Assembly (NCBI GenBank): GCA_965602805.1 | Contig: CBFCZK010000001.1 | Location: 310,001 to 374,000, forward strand | DNA: 64,000 bases | Source of the DNA: Thiomicrorhabdus sp965602805 | GTDB lineage: Bacteria > Pseudomonadota > Gammaproteobacteria > Thiomicrospirales > Thiomicrospiraceae | Direction: 5' to 3' | Shown here: positions 1 through 8,973 of the stretch, piece after piece | Layout of the letters: each line of letters begins with the position of its first letter | Numbering within the stretch: position 1 is the stretch's first letter | Program-made: the position numbers and the translations under genes | The notes under the pieces: model-generated | What the model saw: only the letters and a program-made list of their open reading frames with translations | The model's database searches: none | Told to the model about the DNA's origin: nothing

Positions 1-831
1 AGTATGCGCATTGTCGAAGGTTCGCAGGTACTCCAACTGCCGTTTGCCGGTGGCTTAATGTTTTTGCTAGCCGGCTTTGTGCTCTCGTTTAAACTGCGTT
101 ATCAGCGTTTTAAGGTTCTATATCATGCGGTTGTCGTGGTTCTGTTGTTAATGGCTTATGGCTTGAATGAATTTTTTCAACCGGGTGTCTTAGCTTGGTT
201 CTCATTGATTTCGGCAGCGATTATCATTCTCTCTGTTATCTTTGATTCGCATCATATCGCCTATACAGATGAGTTGACTGGCATACTAGGGCGTCGTGCG
301 TTGTATGAGGCTTTTCTTGGTTTAGGACGTAAATACAGTATCGCCATGGTCGATATAGATCACTTCAAAAATTTTAATGATACCTATGGGCATGATGTGG
401 GAGATGAAGTTCTGCGTGTGGTCGCCTCTATTCTCGATACCGTCTCAGGAGGTAAAGCCTATCGCTATGGGGGTGAAGAGTTCGCTTTAGTGTTTTCAGG
501 AAAAACCACGGCAGAGGTGTTACCTGAGCTTGAACGTCTGCGGGCTGAAATTGCTGGCGAGAGCTTGGAATTTGTCGTTAAAGGAAAAACAGTGCAAACT
601 CAAGTTAAGATAAGTATTGGTGTTGCTGAAAATGATAAAGACCATAAACAACCAGAAGCCGTATTGAAATTTGCAGATGAAGGTTTATATAAGGCTAAGA
701 AAGCGGGGCGTAATAGAGTCGTTGAAAGCCTTTCTCCTCCCAAGGCGGTTAAAGCAAGCTCTCCTAAGTCAGCTGGTAAGACCGATAGAAAACCTGCTGC
801 AAAAGCCAAAGCGAAAACGAAAAGCAAGTAG
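1..831 (+). CDS. Diguanylate cyclase, membrane-anchored, 5' end outside window
   Basis: This protein probably makes the second messenger c-di-GMP from two GTP at the inner membrane. The frame is open from the first base; an ATG at position 4 is available, but nothing upstream can be seen, so the N-terminus may be missing. Three hydrophobic stretches (about residues 13-28, 40-55 and 64-80) precede a GGDEF domain (about 88-235). That domain has the DELTGILGRR start, the metal/GTP segment IDHFKNFNDTYGHDVGD and an intact GGEEF active-site motif. No RxxD inhibitory site is obvious just before GGEEF. The last 35 residues are a Lys/Ala/Pro-rich basic tail, unusual for the family, possibly for nucleic-acid or envelope contact (inference). 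Confidence 0.85.
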   Translation, partial: SMRIVEGSQVLQLPFAGGLMFLLAGFVLSFKLRYQRFKVLYHAVVVVLLLMAYGLNEFFQPGVLAWFSLISAAIIILSVIFDSHHIAYTDELTGILGRRALYEAFLGLGRKYSIAMVDIDHFKNFNDTYGHDVGDEVLRVVASILDTVSGGKAYRYGGEEFALVFSGKTTAEVLPELERLRAEIAGESLEFVVKGKTVQTQVKISIGVAENDKDHKQPEAVLKFADEGLYKAKKAGRNRVVESLSPPKAVKASSPKSAGKTDRKPAAKAKAKTKSK

Positions 832-898
832 CGAACTCCGTACGAAAAAAAATCAAAGTGTAATACTGCCGTAAGGCAGCAGAAATAAGGAAAAAATC

Positions 899-1345
899 AT
901 GGCAACACAAAGTCCACTGCCAATTGTTGAAGAGAACAGTGATATTGAAATCGAGTTCCAATTAGCCTTGGTGGATAAAACCATTGTAGAAGCGACGCAA
1001 GAAGGTGAGACGCTTAGATTTACCATTGGCGATGGTACTTTTTTGAACCGAATTGAAGAGATGTTAGTGGGTTTGGAGTTAGGTACTACAGCGAAGTTCA
1101 CGCTGGGGGCTGAACGCGCCTTTGGTTTATCTGATCCTGGTAATTTTCAAACGATGGCACGCAGTGATTTTTCAGCAGATATCGATTTGAATCCAGGGCA
1201 TGTGATTGGCTTTAATACCCCGACAGGTGAAGAAATTCCGGGAACGGTGCATGAGGTTGATGGCGATTCGGTGATTATTGATTTTAATCACCCCTTAGCG
1301 GATGCTACGATTGTGTTTACGGCAACCATTAAAGCAATCCACTGA
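899..1345 (+). CDS. fkpB: FKBP-type peptidyl-prolyl isomerase, SlpA/FkpB type
   Basis: This is a cytosolic peptidyl-prolyl cis-trans isomerase and folding helper of 148 residues, the usual size for the SlpA/FkpB group. The N-terminal strand IEIEFQLALVDKTIVEAT, the segment LRFTIGDGTFLNRIEEMLVGLELG and the insert-in-flap region (FGLSDPGNFQTMARSDF) are typical. The C-terminal half returns to the FKBP strand (FNHPLADATIVFTATIKAI). There is no signal peptide. The ATG is preceded by an aaggaaaa ribosome site. In many gammaproteobacteria this gene sits near ispH or lspA; here it stands alone after a diguanylate cyclase. Confidence 0.85.
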   Translation: MATQSPLPIVEENSDIEIEFQLALVDKTIVEATQEGETLRFTIGDGTFLNRIEEMLVGLELGTTAKFTLGAERAFGLSDPGNFQTMARSDFSADIDLNPGHVIGFNTPTGEEIPGTVHEVDGDSVIIDFNHPLADATIVFTATIKAIH

Positions 1346-1436
1346 TAAGCGCTGTTTAAAGCATTCTTTGTTTTTTTGGTGAGCAGTGAGCTACAAGGTG
1401 TAGATAGAACTTCGTCTAAGCTTTAAATGAAGTTGC

Positions 1437-1715
1437 TTAATCTTCTGCTGAGTTAGCGCGCTTTTCCTCATGAAAAGTTTGCATATGGCCTTCACTGCAA
1501 AATGTGTCTTTACCATCATAATAAGCATCAGACTGCGGTAAGTGTACGCCACACAACGCACAACGTACCATCGCTTCAGCGGTTTTTCCCTCAGCGTTAT
1601 CAGCCTCATGCTCAGCTTGTTTTTTATTTTGCTCGCGAATCTGAATGACTCGATTCAGGATAAATCGAATAATAAAGAAGACTAAAACAATAAATAGTAA
1701 AAAGACAATGGCTCT
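1437..1715 (-). CDS. Small membrane-anchored zinc-ribbon-like protein (PP0621 type)
   Basis: This is a conserved small protein of unknown function. A start at 1715 gives a 92-residue product beginning with one hydrophobic segment (AIVFLLFIVLVFFIIRFIL). A polar linker follows, then a metal-site-like CxxC (CALCG) and a later Cys in TFCSEGHMQTF. The pattern fits one inner-membrane helix with a cytosolic treble-clef or zinc-ribbon-like domain. An in-frame start 45 bp further upstream exists but would place charged residues before the helix, so the shorter form is preferred. It runs convergent to fkpB. No function can be assigned from sequence. Confidence 0.65.
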   Translation of the reverse strand, partial: RAIVFLLFIVLVFFIIRFILNRVIQIREQNKKQAEHEADNAEGKTAEAMVRCALCGVHLPQSDAYYDGKDTFCSEGHMQTFHEEKRANSAED

Positions 1716-1885
1716 CATGGGGTTCTCGCGAGGAATGAATGGAATTGTTAATGCAATCATTGTCTAAAAATCATACAATAAAAGCAATTTTTATCTTTTA
1801 AATTATCTTAAAAAATCCTGCTTAAAATCGAGTAAAAATCGATTATAAATATTTTAAGCAGTGGACGTTGGAGACGTTTCTTTAC

Positions 1886-3049
1886 ATGAATTTACATGAA
1901 TATCAGTCTAAAGCCCTTTTTGCCGAATACGGCATTGGCATTCCTAAAGGTCGCTTGATCACCAAACTTGAGCAACTCGATGATGCATTAGATTCCATCG
2001 ACAGTAAAGGCTGGGTCGTTAAAGCTCAAATTCATGCGGGCGCACGTGGTAAAGCCGGTGGCGTAAAGTTGGTGACCAGTCGTCAAGAAGCCCTGCAAGT
2101 TTCAGCGGAGTTGTTGGGCAGTGCTTTAGCCACGGTTCAAACGGCGGGTAAAGAATTGCCAATTAACAGCCTGTTAATCGAAGAAACGCTTGCCATTGAA
2201 GAAGAGCTCTATCTGAGTTTAGTGGTTGATCGTGTGACGCGTACTCATACGTTTGTTATTTCTGCTGCGGGTGGAATGGACATTGAAGCGGTGGCGGAAG
2301 CGATGCCTGAAAAAATATTATCGGTGCATATTGACCCGACGGTGGGCGTGATGCCTTATCAGTGCCGTGAAATCGGTTTTGCATTGGGTTTGAAGGCTGA
2401 AGCTTTTAAACAGTTGGGTCAGTTGATGAAGCAGTTTTATCAATTAACCTTGGATAAGGATGTTTCACAGCTTGAAATCAACCCGTTAGTGCGTACATCA
2501 GGCAATAATTTGATTGCGTTAGATGCTAAGGTGAATATCGATTCAAATGCACTCTACAGACAACCAGGCCTGGTCGAATTGCGTGACTTCTCTCAAGAAG
2601 ATGAACGTGAGGCGAAAGCCTCTGAACATGAATTGAACTATATCGCTTTAGACGGTGATATTGGTTGCATGGTCAATGGTGCGGGTTTAGCAATGGCGAC
2701 CATGGATTTAATCAAGCTCAACGGCGGCGAACCGGCTAACTTTTTAGATGTTGGTGGGGGAGCAACCCCTGAACGCGTTTCAGAAGCGTTTAAGTTGATT
2801 TTATCTTCATCTGAAGTCAAATCTATTCTGGTTAATATCTTTGGGGGCATTGTCCGTTGTGACCTAATCGCTGAAGGGATTATTCAAGCGGTTCAAGAGG
2901 TCGGTTTGACGATTCCAGTTGTGGTACGTTTAGAAGGCACTAATGTGGAATTAGGGCGTGAAATACTCGCAAAAAGTGGCTTAAGTATTATCACAGCAGA
3001 TGGTTTGGCAGATGCGGCTAGTAAAGTCGTCGAAGCAGCAGGGAAATAA
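1886..3049 (+). CDS. sucC: Succinyl-CoA synthetase beta subunit (ADP-forming)
   Basis: This is the beta subunit of succinyl-CoA synthetase, the TCA step that interconverts succinyl-CoA and succinate with substrate-level ATP formation. It contains the ATP-grasp nucleotide-binding region (KAQIHAGARGKAGGVK near residue 45) and the C-terminal CoA-ligase fold (NIFGGIVRCDLIAEGI). The 387 residues match the E. coli protein (388). The chosen ATG begins MNLHEYQSK, the family N-terminus, with GGAG about 12 bases upstream. An earlier in-frame TTG at 1868 is rejected. sucD follows after 4 bp. An exact ACCAGGCCTGGT repeat lies in the reading frame at 2563-2574. Confidence 0.97.
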   Translation: MNLHEYQSKALFAEYGIGIPKGRLITKLEQLDDALDSIDSKGWVVKAQIHAGARGKAGGVKLVTSRQEALQVSAELLGSALATVQTAGKELPINSLLIEETLAIEEELYLSLVVDRVTRTHTFVISAAGGMDIEAVAEAMPEKILSVHIDPTVGVMPYQCREIGFALGLKAEAFKQLGQLMKQFYQLTLDKDVSQLEINPLVRTSGNNLIALDAKVNIDSNALYRQPGLVELRDFSQEDEREAKASEHELNYIALDGDIGCMVNGAGLAMATMDLIKLNGGEPANFLDVGGGATPERVSEAFKLILSSSEVKSILVNIFGGIVRCDLIAEGIIQAVQEVGLTIPVVVRLEGTNVELGREILAKSGLSIITADGLADAASKVVEAAGK

Positions 3050-3053
3050 CAGA

Positions 3054-3938
3054 ATGAGCATTTTAATTGAAAACAACACCAAAGTAATCTGCCAAGGATT
3101 TACTGGAAAACAAGGCTCATTCCATTCTGAGCAAGCGATTGCCTATGGTACGAATATGGTCGGTGGCGTCACTCCAGGTAAAGGCGGACAAACGCATTTG
3201 GGTCTGCCAGTATTTAATACGGTTAAAGAAGCCGTTGAATTAGCTGGTGCAGAAGCATCGATGATTTATGTACCGCCTGCGTTTGCAGCGGACTCGATTA
3301 TTGAAGCCATCGCAGCGGGTATTAAAGTCATTACCTGTATTACCGAAGGTATTCCGGTGGCGGACATGTTGAAAGTACGCGCTGTTTTGGAAAAGTCAGA
3401 CGCCTATCTAATTGGGCCTAACTGCCCAGGCCTGATTACCCCTGGCGATAATGGTACAGGTTGTAAAATTGGTATTATGCCTGGGCACATCCATCTGCCA
3501 GGTAAAGTCGGCGTGGTTTCACGTTCAGGAACATTGACTTATGAAGCCGTTCATCAAACCACTCAAAATGGATTAGGACAGTCGACTTGTGTCGGTATTG
3601 GCGGAGATCCGATTCAGGGCATGAACTTTATTGATTGTTTAAAGTTGTTCCAAGAAGATCCGTTAACCGAAGGTATTATCATGGTTGGTGAGATTGGTGG
3701 ACAAGCTGAAGAAGATGCCGCTGAATTCATTAAGGCTAATGTGACGAAACCTGTGGTTGCGTATATTGCAGGTGTTACAGCGCCTGCTGGTAAACGTATG
3801 GGGCATGCCGGTGCAATAGTCAGTGGTGGAAAAGGCACGGCAGAAGCTAAATTTTCCGCGTTAGAATCGGCCAATGTCACCATCGTGCGTTCACCTGCTG
3901 AATTAGGTGACGCCATGCTGAACGCACTTTCAGTTTAA
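3054..3938 (+). CDS. sucD: Succinyl-CoA synthetase alpha subunit
   Basis: This alpha subunit binds CoA and carries the phosphohistidine intermediate of succinyl-CoA synthetase. It begins MSILIENNTKVICQGFTGKQG, with the Rossmann CoA-binding region, and carries the active-site His in the segment MGHAGAIVSGGKGTAEAK. At 294 residues it is slightly longer than E. coli SucD (289). The ATG lies 4 bp after the sucC stop, so the two are surely co-transcribed and probably translationally coupled. There are no 2-oxoglutarate dehydrogenase genes beside it, unlike the E. coli sucABCD operon. A MITE-like element starts 8 bp after the stop. Confidence 0.97.
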   Translation: MSILIENNTKVICQGFTGKQGSFHSEQAIAYGTNMVGGVTPGKGGQTHLGLPVFNTVKEAVELAGAEASMIYVPPAFAADSIIEAIAAGIKVITCITEGIPVADMLKVRAVLEKSDAYLIGPNCPGLITPGDNGTGCKIGIMPGHIHLPGKVGVVSRSGTLTYEAVHQTTQNGLGQSTCVGIGGDPIQGMNFIDCLKLFQEDPLTEGIIMVGEIGGQAEEDAAEFIKANVTKPVVAYIAGVTAPAGKRMGHAGAIVSGGKGTAEAKFSALESANVTIVRSPAELGDAMLNALSV

Positions 3939-3946
3939 GTTTATTT

Positions 3947-4105
3947 GAGACCTTTGCACGAGTTGGGCGCGAGAGAAAAATGAGGTAAAAATTGTCTAAA
4001 TAAGGCGTGAAACGTAGGTAATAGCTGGCTATTGGCAAGTTTTAGAACGAAATTTAGGCGATTTTTAACCATTTTTATTTGTGCAGCCACTCGTGCAAAG
4101 GTCTC
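3947..4105. mobile_element. 159-bp MITE-like element with perfect 17-bp terminal inverted repeats
   Basis: Both ends carry GAGACCTTTGCACGAGT as an exact inverted repeat (3947-3963 and 4089-4105). The 125-bp interior has no gene. Size, perfect ends and lack of coding capacity fit a miniature inverted-repeat element mobilised in trans. GAGACCTTTGCA ends resemble those of some IS5-family elements (recalled, not checked). A decayed right-end copy is at about 32405-32481. It sits between sucD and nadE and could fold into a long hairpin in the sucCD transcript. Confidence 0.75.
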
Positions 4106-4197
4106 TATTTAAAGCACTCATTTTAAATAGAAAGCAGCCAATCCATGGCATTAAATGGATTGGTTTGTGAAATACATCCAATAGAGATTATGTCTAT

Positions 4198-5826
4198 ATG
4201 ACACAGAATGTAACAGTCGTCATGGCTCAGATTGATCCGGTCGTTGGAGATATTTCAGGTAATGTAAAGCGTATTATCGATGCTGCACGTCAGGCGAAAA
4301 AAGAGTATTCAGCGGATATCGTGGTTTTTCCTGAAATGACCATCACTGGTTATCCGCCTGAGGACTTATTACTCAGAGACGGGCTTTACCCGCAAATCCA
4401 TCAAGCCTTATCTAAAATTGGTGAACAAGTATTAGATGTGGTTTGCGTGATTGGATACCCGATGATGGATGAGTTGGGTGAACGTTTTAATATGGCGGCT
4501 TGGATAGAGGGTGGCATCATTCAGGCCAGCTATATGAAGCAACACTTGCCGAACTACAGCGTGTTTGATGAGCAACGTTATTTCAGTGTTGGCAATCAGC
4601 CTTGTGTAATGGAGTTCAATGGCATTCGTTTTGGCTTACTGATCTGTGAAGATATTTGGAAAATTTCACCGAGCACACAAGCGAAAGATGCGGGGGCGGA
4701 TGTTATTCTTACCCTGAATGCATCGCCTTTCTCAGCGGAAAAACACCAGGATCGTTTAGATACGGTTTTACGCCGTGTTGAAGAAATTAAAAAGCCTGTT
4801 ATTTATGTCAACCAAGTCGGTGGGCAAGATGAATTGGTCTTTGATGGTGGTTCATTTGCCATCAGTGCAGATGGTGAAGTCTGTGTGCAGAGTCCTGAGT
4901 TTCAAAGCTGTTTATCGCCAGTACAGCTCCTCAAACAAGTCGATTCAGTTGTTATGTTGGCTGGCGAGAAAGCCGATTTATTTGAAGATGAGGCGCGTAT
5001 TTATCAGGCCTTGATAATGGGCGTTAAAGACTATGTGCATAAAAATGGTTTTCCAGGTGTTTTATTAGGCTTATCTGGTGGGATTGATTCTGCCTTAACC
5101 CTCGCTGTGGCAGTTGATGCATTAGGTGCAGAGAATATCGAAGCGGTGATGATGCCATTTCGTTATACAGCCGAAATCAGTAAAGAAGACGCTGCGAAAC
5201 AAGCGGAAATAATGGGCGTGAATTATCAATCCATTCCGATTGAGGAGAGTTATCTTGCTTTAGAATCTGCATTAGCAGACATCTTTTCCGGTATGGAAGC
5301 CGATTTAACCGAAGAGAATTTGCAAGCGCGTATTCGTGGCACTATTTTAATGGCCATCTCCAATAAAATCGGAAAAATGGTGCTCGCCACCAGTAATAAA
5401 AGTGAAGTTGCAGTTGGCTATTCGACGTTATATGGCGATATGGTTGGCGGCTTCTCGCCCTTAAAAGATGTACCGAAAACACTAGTATATCGTTTGGCAG
5501 AATATCGTAATAGTTTGTCGTTGGTTATTCCAGAGCGTGTTATTACGCGGGCGCCTTCCGCCGAGTTGCGTCCAGATCAAGTTGATCAAGACTCTTTACC
5601 TGAGTATGAAGTCTTAGATACGATTATTGAGGCTTACGTTAATCAAGATAAAACGCCTGAACAAATCGTTGACATGGGCTATCCTGAATATGATGTGCGT
5701 CGTGTCATTAACATGATTAACCGTAATGAATACAAACGCCGTCAGGCTGCACCGGGCATTAAGATAACGCACCGTGCATTTGGCAGGGACCGCCGCTATC
5801 CTATTACTAGTCTTTATAGTGAGTAA
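4198..5826 (+). CDS. nadE: Glutamine-dependent NAD+ synthetase
   Basis: This enzyme makes NAD+ from deamido-NAD+ with ATP, using ammonia released from glutamine. It is the two-domain type. An N-terminal nitrilase-fold glutaminase (about residues 1-260) has the Glu in VVFPEMTITGYPPEDLL and the nucleophile Cys in LLICEDIW. The C-terminal synthetase domain has the PP-loop GLSGGIDSAL (about residue 293) and the motif ATSNKSEVAVGYSTLYGDM. The 542 residues are normal for this form. It is monocistronic, with a clear gap on both sides. A weak GCCTAC/GTAGGC hairpin around 5837-5868 may be its terminator. Confidence 0.96.
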   Translation: MTQNVTVVMAQIDPVVGDISGNVKRIIDAARQAKKEYSADIVVFPEMTITGYPPEDLLLRDGLYPQIHQALSKIGEQVLDVVCVIGYPMMDELGERFNMAAWIEGGIIQASYMKQHLPNYSVFDEQRYFSVGNQPCVMEFNGIRFGLLICEDIWKISPSTQAKDAGADVILTLNASPFSAEKHQDRLDTVLRRVEEIKKPVIYVNQVGGQDELVFDGGSFAISADGEVCVQSPEFQSCLSPVQLLKQVDSVVMLAGEKADLFEDEARIYQALIMGVKDYVHKNGFPGVLLGLSGGIDSALTLAVAVDALGAENIEAVMMPFRYTAEISKEDAAKQAEIMGVNYQSIPIEESYLALESALADIFSGMEADLTEENLQARIRGTILMAISNKIGKMVLATSNKSEVAVGYSTLYGDMVGGFSPLKDVPKTLVYRLAEYRNSLSLVIPERVITRAPSAELRPDQVDQDSLPEYEVLDTIIEAYVNQDKTPEQIVDMGYPEYDVRRVINMINRNEYKRRQAAPGIKITHRAFGRDRRYPITSLYSE

Positions 5827-5937
5827 AATAGAGGGTGCCTACAGAAAGTTGCTATCTTGTCAGTAGGCCTATTTATTGTTTTAATGGCTCTAAGAACGGT
5901 TAAAGTATTTCGTTAAATGGAATTAAGAGAGGGCTCT

Positions 5938-7827
5938 ATGGCTGCGAGTTTAGAACAGTATCAGGATGATCCTAATTGTCCCATCTCGCCGGACGATTCT
6001 GTTTCGTTTGCTCAGCTAGAACTTCTGTATCAACTGCAACGTAATATCCTGGAAGATGTGGCCTTAAAAAAGGGCTACAAGTCTGTTCTAATTAAACTTT
6101 GTCACATGGCTGAAGAGATGGTGCCTAATTCTTTAGCGTCTATTATGCTACTGGATGACAATGGTTTGTTGAATGTTTTGGTTGCGCCTTCTATCCCAAA
6201 AGAGGGTGTTGATGCCCTTAATGGCCTCGTTCCTGGGCCATATGGTGGTTCGTGTGGAAACACCGTGTACCGCAAAAAGCCCACCTTTGTGAGTAATGTT
6301 TTAACGGATGAGAAGTGGCAATACCTACGTGCGCTGGCAGAATCTTTTGGATTGGGTGCTTGTTGGTCAATGCCAGTCCGAGTTTCAGAAGAAGAAATTA
6401 TAGGCACCTTTGCCTTAACCCGTTTCGAGCCGAGTAGTCCTACGGTATTCCAGCGTCGTTTACTGGATACGTGTGCTTATATTGTCAGTATTGTCATTCG
6501 ACGCCACCAATCAGAGTCAAAATTAGAGCACCTTGCTTATCATGATGTTTTGACTGGGTTGCCAAATCGAAGTAATTTACAAATAGCCATTGAAAACTTA
6601 ATTTCTGATAATGAGAGTTTTTCGCTGGTGATGTTCGGCTTAGATCGTTTTAAAATTATTAATGATACCCACGGCCATGATATAGGCGATAAAGTATTGG
6701 TGGCCAGTGCGAATCTTCTTAAGTCGATCTTGTCTGAAGATATTCGACTGTTTCGTATTAGCGGAGATGAGTTTGTTTTGCTGGTTCAGAAATCCGCAGT
6801 AGAACTGAATGTTGATGGTATCTGCTCGCAATTAAAGACGCTGTACCAAACGCCTGTTCAAATCAATGAATGGCAGTTCTATCTCTCTGGTTCTATGGGA
6901 GTTTCAAGCTTTAATCCAGAAGAGCCGACCAGTCTGTATACATTGCTTAAACAGGCCGATATGGCCATGTATGAAGCCAAACGCCAAGGCGGTAAGAAGA
7001 TTGTTCGTTTTGAAGCAGAGATGGCCGTCAAAGTACAAGATTCCTTAGCGTTGGAAGGTGATATTCATAAGGCTTTGAAAAACCATGAGTTTGAAGTCTA
7101 CTATCAACCTATTCTTAATACGCAAACCCAGAAGTTTTCTAATTTAGAAGCTTTAATACGCTGGAACCACCCTGTTAAGGGCGTTATTTCTCCTTTTGCT
7201 TTCATTACTTTGATGGAAGAGATGGGCATGATTCATGAGTTAACAGAAATTGTCCTTGAATCGGTTCTCAAAGATTTATCAGAGTGGGAGAAACAAGGTT
7301 CCGATACCTTAAAAGTTTCTATTAACCTGTCGGGACGTGACTTTAATGAGGCACAGATTCAGTCTCTTTTGAGACCCATCTTGGCCGCTGAACGTACGCA
7401 ACAAATCGAATTTGAGTTAACTGAAAGCTACTTGATGAGCCATGCTGAAACCGTTCTGACCTTGCTTGAATCAATTCGTGCAACGGGCATAACCCTCGCA
7501 GTGGATGATTTTGGTACGGGCTATTCATCACTTTCTTACCTAAAGCGTTTTCCTATTCATAAACTTAAAATAGATCAGTCTTTAGTTCGGGATATCGCCG
7601 CTGATAACAGTGATCGTGCCATTGTCAGTGCTGTGGTTGCTTTGGGGCATGCCTTGGGTTTAGAGGTGGTTGCAGAAGGTGTCGAGACAGTTGAACATCG
7701 TAAAATATTAGAGCAGCAGGGGGTTGAACTGTTGCAGGGTTACTTATTTTCTAAACCAAAGCCTAAAAACTTAGTGTTAAAAACGCTGGAGATGTTGGCG
7801 AAAGATTTAGAGGGTTACGTCCAGTAA
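5938..7827 (+). CDS. GAF-GGDEF-EAL c-di-GMP signalling protein
   Basis: This is a soluble three-domain c-di-GMP protein of 629 residues. A GAF sensor domain (about 40-185) contains PYGGSCGNTVYRKKP and comes first. A GGDEF domain (about 200-365) follows with the variant motif SGDEF, so cyclase activity is uncertain. An EAL phosphodiesterase domain (about 375-625) has LEALIRWNHP, the DDFGTGYSSLSYLK metal-site loop and EGVET, so it probably degrades c-di-GMP. There are no membrane segments. The ATG at 5938 is chosen because GAGAGGG sits six bases upstream; the in-frame ATG at 5917 lacks a ribosome site. The GAF ligand is unknown. Confidence 0.9.
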   Translation: MAASLEQYQDDPNCPISPDDSVSFAQLELLYQLQRNILEDVALKKGYKSVLIKLCHMAEEMVPNSLASIMLLDDNGLLNVLVAPSIPKEGVDALNGLVPGPYGGSCGNTVYRKKPTFVSNVLTDEKWQYLRALAESFGLGACWSMPVRVSEEEIIGTFALTRFEPSSPTVFQRRLLDTCAYIVSIVIRRHQSESKLEHLAYHDVLTGLPNRSNLQIAIENLISDNESFSLVMFGLDRFKIINDTHGHDIGDKVLVASANLLKSILSEDIRLFRISGDEFVLLVQKSAVELNVDGICSQLKTLYQTPVQINEWQFYLSGSMGVSSFNPEEPTSLYTLLKQADMAMYEAKRQGGKKIVRFEAEMAVKVQDSLALEGDIHKALKNHEFEVYYQPILNTQTQKFSNLEALIRWNHPVKGVISPFAFITLMEEMGMIHELTEIVLESVLKDLSEWEKQGSDTLKVSINLSGRDFNEAQIQSLLRPILAAERTQQIEFELTESYLMSHAETVLTLLESIRATGITLAVDDFGTGYSSLSYLKRFPIHKLKIDQSLVRDIAADNSDRAIVSAVVALGHALGLEVVAEGVETVEHRKILEQQGVELLQGYLFSKPKPKNLVLKTLEMLAKDLEGYVQ

Positions 7828-7898
7828 TTTGGATTGTCGGTTTGCTTTCGGGATTTTAATAGCCATTAGTGTATTCATTCCCCTGAGCCATAAAAAAA

Positions 7899-7925
7899 GC
7901 CTTGCGATAAGACAAGGCTTTTTGG
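7899..7925. terminator. Bidirectional rho-independent terminator
   Basis: The hairpin GCCTTG / CAAGGC, with an A-run before and a T-run after, lies between the converging GGDEF-EAL and bamD genes and should stop both. Confidence 0.85.
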
Positions 7926-7947
7926 TTTTCAGGCTTGGAGTGAAAGC

Positions 7948-8832
7948 TTAGTCAAATAGACTGCCAACACTGTCACTGACTTTCGACCACCAGCTTTTAT
8001 CTTCTGGCTTATTTTCGGGTTTGTTTGCTGAGTCATCTGCTGAATTACCTTGTGGAACACTGCCCTCTTGTGGTGGCATGACATTTGTCACTTCAATTTC
8101 CTGGTTCAATTCATAGACGCGCTTAACATCCGCTAAGTTTTCACTCATTCCAAGCTTATCATAGGCTTGTTCTAGCATGGCTAATGACTCTAATGTCACA
8201 GCCGCTCTAGGGTAGTTTTCAATAACGTATTTCGCGCGATTAGCAGCCGCTAAATAGGCTTGTTTATTGAAGTAAAATTGTGCAACCTGAAGTTCGTGAC
8301 GCGCCATTTGGTTACGCAGTACAATTAAACGTTTACTGGCGGTTGCGGCATAGCGGCTTTCAGGGAACTTATTAAGCAGCTCACTGTAATAGCGATAAGC
8401 TCTTAAAGTTGACTTGCTATCACGAGAAGCCGGGTCGGTCAGATATTGATCTAACCAGCTACGATTGACGGAATCAGCAGCAAGCGCTCTTAAATAGAAT
8501 GAGTACGCGATTTCAGGATGTTTTGGAAAGAGGCGAATAAACTCTTCTAATTCACGAATCGCTGATTCCGGTTCATCATAGCGATAATAAGCGTAGGCTA
8601 ACTCTGTATAGGACTGTTCTGCATAAGCGCCATAAGGATAAAAAGATTTAAGCTTTTCATAACTTTGAATCGCCGTATCCCATTGACCCTCTTGAAAAGC
8701 TTCAGTGGCAGCCTCATAGAATTCATCAACAGACTTCTCGGAATCAGGCTTCTCAATCAAGTTGGAGAGTGTAGAACAGCCTTGTAATGTAAAGGTTGCA
8801 AGTAACAGAGTGGATAACAGCGTTTTTTTCAT
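7948..8832 (-). CDS. bamD: Outer membrane assembly lipoprotein BamD
   Basis: BamD is an essential lipoprotein of the BAM complex that inserts beta-barrel proteins into the outer membrane. The start at 8832 gives MKKTLLSTLLLATFTLQGC, a type II signal peptide with lipobox LQGC. TPR repeats follow (FYEAATEAFQEGQWDTAIQSYEKL and later units). The 294 residues exceed the E. coli length (about 245). The excess is an acidic/Pro/Asn-rich tail (about residues 245-290) ending DKSWWSKVSDSVGSLFD. A longer start at 8880 would bury the signal peptide and is rejected. The gene is divergent from rluD, a common gammaproteobacterial arrangement. Confidence 0.93.
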   Translation of the reverse strand: MKKTLLSTLLLATFTLQGCSTLSNLIEKPDSEKSVDEFYEAATEAFQEGQWDTAIQSYEKLKSFYPYGAYAEQSYTELAYAYYRYDEPESAIRELEEFIRLFPKHPEIAYSFYLRALAADSVNRSWLDQYLTDPASRDSKSTLRAYRYYSELLNKFPESRYAATASKRLIVLRNQMARHELQVAQFYFNKQAYLAAANRAKYVIENYPRAAVTLESLAMLEQAYDKLGMSENLADVKRVYELNQEIEVTNVMPPQEGSVPQGNSADDSANKPENKPEDKSWWSKVSDSVGSLFD

Positions 8833-8861
8833 ATTTTTAGGTACAATAGGCGTTAATAAAA

Positions 8862-8890
8862 TTGATACTGATTGTATCATACTTAAATAT
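8862..8890 (+). promoter_or_regulatory. Candidate sigma-70 promoter for rluD
   Basis: TTGATA and AAATAT are spaced by 17 bases in the bamD-rluD divergent gap, about 85 bases before the rluD start. This is a visual match only. Confidence 0.35.
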
Positions 8891-8973
8891 TATCAAATCA
8901 CCTCTCCATTATATAAAATGCGCATTATCGCCATTTAATAATCGGTTAGCTGAAAAGAGAGCAAGGTCATAAA

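Noticed and set aside
1868..1885. TTG start extending SucC by six residues
   Set aside because: The MNLHEYQSK start is the family N-terminus and has GGAG upstream.
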